Assembly: GCF_937616625.2 (NCBI RefSeq)
Contig: NC_065575.1
Location: forward strand, 32,859,001-32,923,000
Reading direction: 5' to 3'
From: Mercurialis annua
Lineage: Eukaryota > Streptophyta > Magnoliopsida > Malpighiales > Euphorbiaceae
Length of the DNA stretch: 64,000 nt
Positions 9,574 through 20,100 of the stretch are shown here, piece by piece (positions within the stretch are counted from its first letter, which is position 1; each line of letters starts with the position of its first letter). The notes beneath the pieces are model-generated. The model was given only the letters and a program-made list of their open reading frames with translations. It was not told the origin of the DNA and made no database searches. The translations under genes and the position numbers were made by a program.

Positions 9574-10071
9574 CTAACAACAGGCGAACTCGGCCAAGCC
9601 ATCGCCATGTTCACGATCAATGGACTCTATGTCCTCCTTGATCATAATATTCTCCATGCAAGCATGAAGAATAGCAACGTTGGAAAGTCGAGGCGGATTC
9701 TGCGCATCCGCCCAAGCCGCGAACCGAGGCGCCTCATCAACAGAAGCCCCAGAAGATTTCTTCTTCTTTGAACGCTTGGAAGAAGCTCCGGCTTGATCCT
9801 CAGCAGAACGCTTCTTGCCAGCGGCAGGAAACTCCGTCAGAGAAGGATCTGAATCCTTTGAAAAAAGCAAAGACGACTCGGGAGTCGCAGCAGGAACCCG
9901 ATCGTCAGTAGCAGGCGCAAGATCCACCGAATCGGGCGACGGATTCGGTACGGCGGTAGAAGTGGGGTTAGGAGCGCCGCTAGTAACCTCGCCCATATCT
10001 ACAGTCATATCGACATGAAAATTGTCAAGCAAATGTTCAAGAGAAGTCGACATCCTACAAAACAGAAACAT
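9574..10071 (-). pseudogene. Tat-lineage antisense ORF, C-terminal part, cut by the Athila-like LTR
   Basis: The 165-aa frame overlaps the previous ORF in another frame. After the ATG at 10052 it reads MSTSLEHLLDNFHVDM, then becomes rich in T, P, S, D and K with a basic stretch (KKRSAEDQ, KRSKKKKSS) that could be a nuclear localisation signal. Its last codons run into the Athila-like LTR at 9582, so the true C-terminus has been separated by the insertion. The degenerate copy at 50981 onward begins with a recognisably similar sequence (MTTKLDTLLTVFEVDM), which supports this being real coding sequence. Confidence 0.6.
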
Positions 10072-10787
10072 AATAACAAAGTTAGAAAAATACCTTCTAA
10101 AGGAAGACCTGCCAAAAGTATTTCACGGCGACTTAAATATTGTTCTAAAAGAACGCTGTACTTGGGCTTATCAAAGCGACAATCCGACAATAATGATAAG
10201 GCGAAATCCTTCTCCCCATCGGTCAACTCAGGAACGTCAGTAAGCGAAACCTTACTAGAAGTAAAACTCCGCGAAAAAGAAGAAAAAGAAGAATGTTGGA
10301 CCAAGAAAAATTTAGGGTTCCAACCCTTCAAAGAAGACGGAAGACTAAAAAGAGACCGGTTCGGTCGACCACTAGCAAAAATAAATTGCTCGCCCTTTCG
10401 GTGGGAGAAAACGTAAAAATAATTAAATAGAGCAATTGTAGGCTCTTGCATCCGAACCCTACAAGACTCCATAAAAGAACAAAAGAGGCGAATCACATTG
10501 GGATGAAGCTGACCTAAAGGAATACCTAAATTACGACAGACCTCTACGATCAAAGCTTCAAGAGGGAACCTAAGACCCGCCAACAACTGTTCATGAAAAA
10601 TTACTATCTTCGAAGGCGAATCGATATTATGATTCGCCCGATATAATTTTACAGGCCTCAAAATAACATATGACCCAGGAAAACTAAATTCCTCGGCATA
10701 ACTAATTATCTGTTCTCTTGACAAGGAGCTCCGGGTATACTCTAACTCATCGCGAGCACCTTTCGCCCCCTCAGTCACTTTTGACAT
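10005..10787 (-). CDS. Tat-lineage antisense ORF, N-terminal part (putative gypsy-type transposon domain)
   Basis: The 260-aa frame on the minus strand starts MSKVTEGAKG. Residues about 55-150 resemble the putative gypsy type transposon family (Transposase_28, PF04195): FHEQLLAGLRFPLEALIVEV, GIPLGQLHPN, and PTIALFNYFYVFSHR. The role of this protein is unknown. It lies antisense to its element, as judged from the plus-strand polypurine tract and LTR at 11377-11984. The last residues (LLLCFCFVG, then NICLTIFMSI) look like read-through of non-coding sequence. The biological protein probably continues in the overlapping frame at 9574-10071 through an intron or after a frameshift. Confidence 0.7.
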   Translation of the reverse strand: MSKVTEGAKGARDELEYTRSSLSREQIISYAEEFSFPGSYVILRPVKLYRANHNIDSPSKIVIFHEQLLAGLRFPLEALIVEVCRNLGIPLGQLHPNVIRLFCSFMESCRVRMQEPTIALFNYFYVFSHRKGEQFIFASGRPNRSLFSLPSSLKGWNPKFFLVQHSSFSSFSRSFTSSKVSLTDVPELTDGEKDFALSLLSDCRFDKPKYSVLLEQYLSRREILLAGLPLEGIFLTLLLCFCFVGCRLLLNICLTIFMSI

Positions 10788-11376
10788 TTTAAAAATTTAA
10801 AAAGGGGGGGAAACAAGGAATGATAATAAAATTAAGGTTTTAAAAGATCAAAAGGAAGAAAAAGACAAAAAACAAGAAGAACTAGAATCGCAAAAGAAAC
10901 CCAGAAACCCAAAACAAGAAATCAAATTAACAAAAAGGTAAATACCTTGCAAGCAAATATGCAGGATCAAAAGAAAGGTAAGGAGCAACTCGAAAGGGAG
11001 GAATCTTGAAGGCAGAGAAGAAACCCAACCAAAGTCTGAAGAGAATTTTCTTTTATGAAATAAGAGTAGTTGCAGAAGAAAAGCAAGAATGAAGGAAAAA
11101 GAAAAATGAACACTTATACAATCCAAGGCAAAGAAGTTGAAGAGACGAGACCCTATAATTAAAATAGAGGAGCAATAAATGGCGCAAGAAGACACTTGTC
11201 CCTCATCCAGATACAATCCTTCGCTGATAAGCAACACGTGGCAATATAAAGAATCTGACCAAAGAAGAAATGCAATCCACCAATATATGAATCGACTCAC
11301 CCAGAATATAAAAAGACTCAGCTCCTAAAGAGCTAAAATCTACTAAGGCATAAATACCAATCACTTCAGCTCACTT
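10788..11376. other. Non-coding region between antisense ORF and LTR
   Basis: The stretch is purine-rich on the plus strand at 10800-11110 (AAGAAGAAA-type runs) and has no supported gene. A 150-codon minus frame at 10848-11300 is rich in F, L and S from the purine bias and is probably chance, though a leader of the antisense transcript must lie here. Confidence 0.55.
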
Positions 11377-11984
11377 GCGGGGGGGCTAATGATGGATACC
11401 GAATCCTACAATAAATACAGTGGAGCCGAGTCACGGGAGATTCACGCTCGGGTGGTACCGGACTCCCCACAAACATCTGAATATATGAAGGAGACACCGA
11501 ATCCCGTGAGATTCGGTAATATACCGACAAAGACCGACTCCCATAGGATCCGCCTAAAGCGCGTTAATCCGGGATTCGGGTAGATCGCCAAATCTGGAAG
11601 TATTCTTCTATTTGGACACAAACTCCGAATATGGAAGGATAAACTCTACCTTGGAAAGATAAGACTATTTAGGAAGACGTTCCTAAATAGGACTCATATC
11701 AGAATAAGGTAGATCTCTACAAATCAGGGTGAATTCCTACAATGTAGCCAAATCCCTACAAAGTAGGATTCACTTACCTATTACGACTCTACAAGGTATA
11801 TTCGACTACTATAAAAGGAGTACGAGGTATGCCTAGAATCACAATTACATTCACATACTCTAAACGCTGCTCAAAGCTCTAAACTGACTTTAGCATCGGA
11901 GAGTTAATCGGACAACCACCGTCCGATTAGCTTCCACTTTGTTTTGCAGGTCTTACTCACCGGTTCAGAAGGAAGACTCCATCA
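11377..11984 (+). repeat. Polypurine tract and 3' LTR of the Tat-lineage element
   Basis: A GCGGGGGGGCTAA tract precedes an LTR of 595 bp, from TGATGGATACCGAATCC (11390) to GAAGACTCCATCA (11984). The same family occurs as a solo LTR at 46545-46985 (shared TTCCTAAATAGGACTC, CAAAACGCTGCTCAAAGCTC-like and TTTAGCATCGGAGA blocks) and on the minus strand at 48769-49282 and 23785-24192. A possible TATA region is CTATAAAAGGAGTA near 11809-11822. Confidence 0.85.
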
Positions 11985-13310
11985 GTTTGTAACAGAAAAA
12001 GTCATTAATAAGAGCTAAATTGATAATGGGAGGGTGTGAAGATTTATTTTTGTGTTATGGATTAATAGTAGAATAAAGTGATGTGGGCAGTCATGGAATC
12101 CACACCACATTCTCTTCTATTGGTGTTGGCGATGTTGGTGGGTTACTTTGTCATTCCCTTCGCAAACCACAGCTGCTTTTTCCATTTAACGTTTCACTAT
12201 AATAAATTTATAATTATTTTGTTACAAATCTAATTTAAATAAATTATTAAACTTATCTATAAATAAATAAAATTATTAAAAATTTATTTAAGTATTATAT
12301 TTTATTAGAATATATTTTAGAAAAATAGTTAAATGTTTGTTGAATAATGTATGAATTATTTTTTATAGATAATAAATTTAAAATAGAAATAAAGCTAAAT
12401 AAGAGATTCCAAATTTCACCAGTAAATTTGAAAATAATGGAATTAGTATCATCAAAAATAGACGTTGGGATGAACGTTTGAAGAGTGGTAGGGACATGAG
12501 GTTGGTGGATAATTAATCGTTGAATTTGTCTCATTATGTAGTAAATACAATAATTTCAATTAATAAATTATTGGACTTTTTTTTGGCCAAATTAAATTAT
12601 TGGACTTGGAATGAGCAAAAGGCGAGAAACTAAAAGTATGACAGTTCATGCAACTTCGATTAGGACATGTTGTTTTTTCTATTGAATTTAAGATAAAATA
12701 TACTTTAATGATCAAATACTAAACAAAATTAAAACAGTTTAGTAAATATAAAACTTGATTTATTCATAGAAAAATATAACAATTTGGTAAAATTTTAAAA
12801 ATAAATTACTCTAAAATCGTCTACATATATTATAATTCATGCACTAGTCTTTTTTGTGTGAAAGCAAATAATTTGATCTTTTATTTTTATTTTCGTCAAC
12901 TTTTGTCCATTTTTAGTATTAGTTAACCTAGTCGAAGGATTAAATAAAAAAAAATTAAAAAAAAACAATATGTTTTTCTACTTTTAAATTTTTCTACGAT
13001 CTCGTCTTTCGAGTTTGAAATTAATTTATTTCTAAATCTTTTAACTTGGTTGACTAACACAAAAATTGATTAAGGGACTTTGACAGTATCAAAAGTGAGA
13101 GACCGAATCGTTTGATTTTCAAATAAGAAAAACTAAAGTGTGAATTATGATTTATATGAGGAGTTTTAGATAAAGCTTGTGCCCTTTTGATATCCTTACA
13201 ACTCTTAACATATCATAAGATCCCTCTAAACATTGTTATTTCTCTACTTGGTCTTTGTACTTTCGAAATCAGTTCTATGAACTCATTCTATTTTTCGACT
13301 TATGTTGGCG
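11985..13310. other. AT-rich spacer with a small TIR element
   Basis: No gene is supported; a 79-codon minus frame at 12295-12534 has no recognisable domain. Between about 12800 and 13175 two arms match as inverted repeats: the left arm has TTATAATTCATGCACTAGT near 12830, the right arm reads CATAATTCACACTTTAGTT in reverse complement near 13125-13150. This suggests an old MITE of about 375 bp. Target duplications were not identified. Confidence 0.45.
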
Positions 13311-13460
13311 TTTTCGCAAGTATAAGAGATTGTACAAGTAATAAAGAGTAAGAAATGTGTCAATCCCAACAAGAAATAATCTAAAACCAGTTATCGATTC
13401 TAATTACTAGTTTAAGGAATAAATTAAAAGTTGAGATTGCTAATTAAAAGAATTAATTAA
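13311..13460 (-). repeat. LTR-like fragment, left piece, split by the MULE-like element
   Basis: Reading on the minus strand, the piece ends CTTGCGAAAACGCCAACA at 13311, typical of the 3' end of Athila/Tat LTRs. The matching remainder appears to continue at 22213 after the MULE-like element. Both edges carry ATTAATTAA, the target duplication of that element. Confidence 0.45.
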
Positions 13461-13575
13461 GGTAAAATGGTCATTTATACCCTTAACGTGTAGCTTCAGG
13501 TTCAAGTAATTCATCAACGTCCAAAAAGGTTCAAATATGCCACCAACGTCTTAAAAAGTGAACAACCAGGCCCCT

Positions 13576-15959
13576 GACTGTGAGGGAGTGGGGTTCGGGG
13601 TCCGCTCGCTCAGCCTTATGTCTGACTTCTAGATCTGGAAATGGTTTGAAAAATGGATTCGCCATCTAGTTCAACTATAAATGCCTTTTCTACCGACCAG
13701 ATATCCTTACTCACCTCTGGTAAGATTATCGTGCATCAGACCAAAAGACAGGGTTCGTGGATCTCCCTAAGACTCATGTGCTTGGCTTATCTGTTACTGG
13801 CTATATTTATTAGACATATTCATTTTATTCTCATCTCGACATTTTGATAGCAGTTCATAGGATATAGTGCTGGAAATAAAAAAGTTTGAAAGCGTGTAAA
13901 CAAATAGACTCGCATTGATCTGGACTGGTTATGCAAAGCAAGTAGCAGGTACTCCTAAGCATACATCTAAACTTGGCGGTTTCTAGCAAATAGCATAAGT
14001 CTGGCTGGTCTAGATTATTTACATGCATAAATCCTAAAACTGGATGTTTAAATTTGATTGATTTCATTTAGGTGATCTTGAATAACCTATACTACCATTA
14101 CTACTTTTTGTGGTAGTCCTAAGGTGTCTAAATGACTTGTTGGATTTGATTTGATTAGCTAAACCAACGTGGTTAGTCAATTAGCATGTTAATATTGATT
14201 CTAGCATGCTTTTGGAAAGCGGTAAACAATGCGAACTACCCCACGTTCAATTGGTATACATACAAGGTTAGATATACTTTTAAACCTCGTTGACTTTTTA
14301 AGTGTCTTGCACTCGCGCGGGTTTGACCGTCGTTGTGGTCAGAACTGGCTCTTGGTTAGAACACAAAAGTTGTCCGTCTCGTTGATGCAGTTTAGTTGGT
14401 TTGAACTGTGGTTATTTTCGAGTTCTAGTGAACCCGAAATTTGCTCTAGAAGTTGCTGGATTTGTGGACCTTGAGCTCGCGGGCCCGGTTTATACTTTTA
14501 GGTACATCAGTTGACTTCGAGGTCCGTTTTACATCGGGTTTGACTTGTTACAGTGCAGATAATTAAAGTACATTAAAATTTGTATTTCTGGATCTAAACT
14601 GCGCTTAATTCTGAGCCCAAAAACCTAAATCGAAGTTCTGGATTGAAGTCTGGAGATCTGGGGGTCTGATTCTAGGAAGCTGGGATGTAGAACACGACAC
14701 CGGTGTGACTCCCTGTGCCGGAAGGATAGGGTGGCGGTGCCGCCCCCTTGTTCTAGTGGCGGCGCCTGTTATAGGGACGGCGGCAGTGGCTCGGGCAGCA
14801 GGTACAGCAGTTCGTTTTTTGCTCTGTACTCACTCGTTTTATCTCCCTTTTTCGTGCAAAAGTAGGTAAAACGTATAAAAAAATCCAAGGAATGCAATTT
14901 TGGAAATTACAGAGTGTTTAAAGCTGATTTCAACCTCAAAAATAGCAAATTGCAGCAACTCTAAATTAGCTTTTTTCATGGCAAGCAAGCTTAAAAACAC
15001 ACTACACATGTATCTTAAGAGCTCTAATTAACTAGGTTTTTGGATTTAAGCATAAAAAACATCTTAATTCAGTATTTAACATATTTATTCATCGATTTCA
15101 TGGCAGTTTGACAAGATGTTGAATTTAGATAAATATGGCAATTTCATGGCAAAAATAACAAAATAAGCCAAACATACAACCTAATCACAAATATTCGGCG
15201 ATTGCAATTAATATGGCATAAAAGTGATAAGACATTTAAAAGGCCCCTCAAAAGTACCGGTATGAGTCATTGACTTGTTTGCTGGCGAAGTGGATGCAGA
15301 ATCCAGCTTTGACTTTGTGCAGGTTGTGTTCTTAGAGAATCAAAGAGTAGTTTAGTATTTTCGGGACTAGAGTTGAATAGGTTTTATGTGTGTGTGCTAT
15401 AGTTTGGCCAACTAAGGTTTTTTTAGGGGAGGGAATCGAATTTTTATGATAGGATTTATGTGTTTCTGATATGATCCTTGACTCAGCTGACTTAAGGCTG
15501 AATTTATAGTGGTCTAATTAAGGTTAGGGTCTGGTATTGTCTATTTACAGTTGTATCTTGTTAGAGTTTGAATTTAGATGGAAGAAGTGTTAAGTGGTAT
15601 ACTTCAAATATTAGGATTAGGCTTTTAATTAAAGATTTTTCCTTTTAATTTTTGGATTTTGGTTTATTAAATAAGTAAAAAGATAAATGAAAAAAATAAC
15701 TTTATATATAAGTCTTGTGCTCTCTGAAGCGACAAGTTTTTGTCTTGTACTCATTAGAGTGACAAGTGGTTCCTCTTGTTTTGTTTGTGGCTGTTAAACC
15801 TAGCTATTCTAGTGGCTTTCAGTTCTGACTTTGAGATCTTGCCCCCGATTTATGTGCGAGTGGAGAGAAGTGTTGGCGTGAGGTGATTGACACAGGCTTT
15901 CTTATTGGGAGTTGGTGGGCGTTTATAAACCAATAGCCTTTGGTTTGTTCATGCAAAGT
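13576..15959. other. Interior of the MULE-like element, left of the LINE
   Basis: No supported gene. A GC-richer patch at about 14640-14800 with GGCGGTGCCGCC-like sequence differs from the AT-rich surroundings and could be a captured gene fragment, but no protein is recognisable. Near 15715-15775 a unit of about 33 bp is repeated (GCGACAAG...TGTCTTGT...GTGACAAG). Confidence 0.4.
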
Positions 15960-16025
15960 ACATGATTCTTTTTACAAGACTTAGATTGATTCTTAGATTT
16001 TTTCAAGATTGCTTAGACTGCTTTT

Positions 16026-17195
16026 ATGGCGAATTCACTCAAGGATAGGGATATGAAATCCCGTATGGCAGTCTTAGAGGAGGAGGAGGAAGGACTGGAT
16101 TTCTCCGGGGGAGGAGTAGAGGAGGAAGTTGAGAAGTTCAGATGGTGCATTATTGGGCGATTTCTTACTGACAAAGTGGTGAACTGTGTTGCTATTAAAA
16201 CAGTGTTGCCACCTATATGGAAGCCGGTGATGAAAGTTTGTATTACAGAAATCGCCCGAATTTATTTCAGTTTCAATTTTTCCATGAAATGGATATGAGA
16301 CGTGTTCTTAACGATGATTCATGGACATTTGAATCACATTTGTTCTTATGCAAACAGCTTATAGTCGGAGAATTAGCTATGGAGGTAGAACTCTAGGAGG
16401 CGGAGTTATGGGTTCATATTCTCGATATCCCCCTAGGTTTTATATCTAAAAAACTGAGGGAAGACACTGGTAATTTCATTGGTAAGTTTGTGAGGCATGA
16501 TGATAGTGGATCGAAACAAGGTGGTGGGAGTGCGATGAGAATTAGGGTGCGGATTGATGTTCGTAAACCTCTAAGGAGGAGAACGAAGATGAAAAGGAGT
16601 GAGACAGCTTGGAACTGGATAAATTTCCAATACGAACAGATACCGATGTTCTGTTTCTATTGTGGTGTATTGGGGCACTCTGAAAAATTTTGTGCTAAGT
16701 ACTTTTATAATCCGATACCAAAAGAATTGATGCCGTATGGTTCAGATATGAGGGTGAATCTGAAGAAGAGTGCTGCAAAACCTGATGATAGGTGGTTGCG
16801 GTCGTCAAGTCCATCTAGGGTTTCGGAGGTTGAAGATGAGGATGATGTGGAAACCTTGAATGGCAAGATGGTAAAAAAATCTTTGTATTGATATGTCAAA
16901 TAAAGTCGTTGAGGTTCAAAATGGAAGGGATGTGGCAAAGAAAATCTATGCTAAGAACGGAGGTAATTTATCTGGGAGTGATTTGATGAGATCAAATCTC
17001 AACCAAAAATCTGTGGGTTTTCCTAATGAGGAGGAAGAGGTGATGGAAGTAGATCCTAAGAGAAAAAGATCTAATGTTGCTACGATTACAGTAGGAAGTA
17101 AAAATGGGCCAAGTTTTCATGAATCCAATATGATTATTGACCCAATCAGTTACGGACCGGTGGGCCTTGATATTCAGACCTACCATAAGCAATGA
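16026..17195 (+). pseudogene. LINE ORF1: DUF4283-like domain and CCHC zinc knuckle
   Basis: The N-terminal part (16026-16298) matches the DUF4283-type region of plant LINE ORF1 proteins: FRWCIIGRFLTDKVVNCVAIK and later, after a frameshift, RRVLNDDSWTFESHLFL. An in-frame stop occurs near 16394. The frame 16490-16891 holds a CX2CX4HX4C knuckle, CFYCGVLGHSEKFC, which binds nucleic acid. A further frame, 16893-17195, is the serine/lysine-rich tail. The final TGA (17193-17195) overlaps the ORF2 ATG at 17192 as ATGA. The protein would package LINE RNA; here it is broken into at least three pieces. Confidence 0.8.
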
Positions 17196-20100
17196 ATTGC
17201 TTAGCATGGAATTGCCGCGGGCTGGCCAATCCATGTGTAATAAGATTCCTAAGAAATTTGTTTAGTGAAAAAAATCCTTCGTTTATTTTCCTGAGTGAAA
17301 CAATGATTGGTTTTGCTCGAGCGCATGCTCTTCAAAGAGTGTTGGGGTTTGAAGGTCTTTGTTCGGTTGATAGAATTGGTAAGAAAGGTGGTCTGGCTAT
17401 GTTATGGAAGGAATCGTTTGATGTTGATATCATTGAAGCTTCCGATAACTTCATTGATGTTGTTGTTAAAGGTGTAGGCGGTACTGATTTATGTCTTACT
17501 GGCTACTATGGGTATCCAGAGAGGAATATGAGGAGTGAGTCGTGGATTTTGTTGAGGAAGCTGAGCGAAGTTAATTCTCTCCCGTGGTGCATACTTGGGG
17601 ATATTAACGATATTCTGTTTCAAGAGGAGAAAAGAGGAGGGATGCCTCAACCAAACTGGTTGATGAATGGGTTCAGGGAGGCAATTTCTGATTGTGGATT
17701 AGTGGATATGGGCTTCTTGGGTTACAAATATACTTGGCACAGAGGGAGAAGTCCGGTGATTAGAGTTGAGGAGCGGTTAGATAGAGCCATTTGTAATAAT
17801 GAATGGTTGAAGATTTTTCCAAAGACCAGGTTAATTAATTCTGAATCTAGTACATCTAACCATTTGCCTATTGTTTTGCTGACCTTGGGTAATGGTAGTC
17901 CTGCTCATAATTAGCTTTCAAATTTAGTAACACTTGGGTTAAGAAAGCTGATTGTTATAAGGTGGTGGAGGAAGGGTGGACTCGTGATGTGCATGGGAAT
18001 ATTAATCTGAAATTGGCTACTACTCGTGAAAGGTTGGTAGAGTGGAATGGAAATCATGGCCCGAACTTAAAAAAACATTTCTCTAATTTGAAGAGAAAGA
18101 TGAGGGATGCGCAGAATGCTCAGGAGTATCATGGGATTAACAGGTACTTTGGCCTTGTTAAAGAGCACGAAGATTTACTGTTGGAAGAGGAGGCGTATTG
18201 GAAACAGAGGGCTAAATGTCATTGGTTGGCGGAGGGCGATGCAAATACTCGGTTCATTCACAATTCAGCTTCGGTTCGGCAAAGAAGTAATCGTGTTACA
18301 AAGTTGAAGGATGATCAGGGAGTGTGGCGGAGTACTAACAAAGAAATTCATGGTATTTATGTTTGATATTTTTCTGAATTATTCACTGAATCTAATTTCC
18401 ATGTTGATGCCTTAGAGGATGTTGAGAGCTGCATTAACAGCGCGCACAATGACAGCCTGAAATCTCCTGTTTCGGCTATGGAGGTTAGGAATGCTTTACT
18501 TAGTATGCATAACGTAAGTATTGGGGTTTGGTGGGTGCTGATATTGTTAAAACTTGTGTCGAGTTTTTTGAATCTGGAAATTTGCAGGAAGGGATGTCTG
18601 ATACAGCGGTTATCTTGATTTCTAAAAAGAAATCGCCTGAGTCTATGAGCGATTTGAGGCCTATTTCGCTTTGCAATGTGGTGTATAAGGTGATTTCCAA
18701 AGTAATCGCAAATCGAATCAAGAAGTTGATGCCGGTTGTAACCTCGGAAAATCAGAGTGCTTTTGTAGAATATAAACTCATCTCAGATAAGTTTCTTATT
18801 GCTTACGAGATTGGTCACTACCTTAAACGGAAGCGGAGAGGAAAAAAAATGGAATGGCAGCACTCAAGATTGATATGAGCAAAGCATATGATAGAGTTCG
18901 ATGGAGTTTTATTAAGCATATGATGCTTTCGATGGGGTTTAGTAATTGGTGCGTGAAGCGGGTCATTACTTGTATTTCTTCGGTTTGATATACTAGTATT
19001 GGCGATTGTTACGATACGGAGCCAATTATTCCGTCCAGAGTTCTAAGGCAAGGCGATCCTCTTTCGCCTTACTTGTTTATCATCTGTGTCGAGGGTCTTA
19101 GCGCGATGTTAGGTAAGATGGAGAGGTTAGGGTGAATTCATGGGGCGGTAATTTGTCGTGGTGCTCCCTCGGTTAGTCACCTTTTTTTCGCAGACGATTG
19201 TTTTTTATTTTTTAGAGCTAGTATGGATGAAATGATGGCAGTTAAGGAGGTCCTAGATCGGTATGAGGTGCTCTATGGGCAGAAAGTGAATACCCAGAAA
19301 TCGAACATCTTATTTACTAGAAATATGTCAGTGGACGAGAAGGATGTTATTTGTAGTGTTTTATCTATGACATGTTTTGATATGACAACGTTTTTTTTGG
19401 AAATTGAGTTTTAGTGTGAATTGCAAATAGTAGATTTTACAGGGTATAATCGTCATGAATAAAACAAGAAAACGGACAAAAATAAGAAATGTTCTGTCCA
19501 AATAGTGACGGAATTGCGACGGACATTACGTCGCAAAATGGAATTTATATGTCGCCAAACAAGCGCTCTTTGCGACGGAAAAGCCGTCGCAAAAGTCAAA
19601 TAAATTTGCGACGGATCATAGTCTGTCGCAAATTACATAATTTGGCGACGGAATAAGTCCGTCGCCAAATTCAATGTTTCGTCGCCAATTCATCTCCTTT
19701 TTCATTTTCGAGGAGACAGAACTGGCGTCGGAGTTTTAGCAATGGCGACGGACAGTCCGTCGCCATTTTTGCAACGCCTTGGTCGCTATTTGTTTAGCGA
19801 AAGTCCGTCGCAAAGCCGTCGCAAATGTGGTTTTGCGACGGAAAAGGGGTATTTTGCGACGGCATTTTCCGTCGCAAAATGGCTGCTGTTTAGTAGTGCT
19901 TTGCCGTCGATGATATGCAAGAATAAAAGAGAGATTTTTAGGTTCATAAAAGAGCGTGTGTGGAGTAAAGTGCGTGGTTGGAATTCGATATTTTTGTGTC
20001 GAGGTGGGAAAGAAGTTCTAATCAAAACGGTTGCACAAGATATGCCTAATTATGTTATGAACGTTTTCTTAATCCCTCATATTCTTTGCGAAGAACTAGA

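Larger units (their letters stand above)
1..9582 (+). mobile_element. Athila-like Ty3/gypsy LTR retrotransposon, 5' part outside the window
   Basis: The order seen is gag tail and protease, reverse transcriptase, RNase H, integrase, an extra Athila-type ORF, a long non-coding spacer, a polypurine tract and one LTR. This order is the Athila lineage layout. The reading frames are long and largely intact, so the copy looks fairly young. The element ends at 9582, where a Tat-lineage element resumes, so it inserted into that element. The 5' LTR and start of gag lie left of base 1, so LTR divergence and the target duplication cannot be checked here. Three clusters of a 17-bp palindrome occur along it, near 1270, 4755 and 8445. 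Confidence 0.93.
8144..9582 (+). repeat. 3' LTR of the Athila-like element
   Basis: The LTR runs from TGATAGGAG to AACAACA, 1439 bp. Its first bases form a hairpin with perfect 10-bp arms (GATAGGAGTA / TACTCCTATC, loop AAA). The solo LTR at 61352-62962 starts the same way and ends in a similar GATCGAT...TCCGGATTA...ACAAGTT block, which supports both boundaries. Palindrome cluster C (8379-8511) lies in U3, and a TATA box follows at 8608-8614. Flanking bases after 9582 (GGCGA) would be the target duplication; the partner copy is outside the window. Confidence 0.88.
9583..11984 (+). mobile_element. 3' end of a Tat-lineage Ty3/gypsy element, interrupted by the Athila-like element
   Basis: The fragment holds an ORF antisense to the element, a G-rich polypurine tract and a 3' LTR. 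Antisense ORFs between pol and the 3' LTR are known from Tat-lineage elements such as Grande and Retand. The left side is cut by the Athila-like insertion at 9582/9583; its 5' half should lie left of the window. The same arrangement recurs in opposite orientation at 48769-54380. Confidence 0.75.

Noticed and set aside
10848..11300. 150-codon minus-strand ORF rich in F, L and S
   Set aside because: Arises from purine-rich plus-strand sequence; hydrophobicity is a composition effect.
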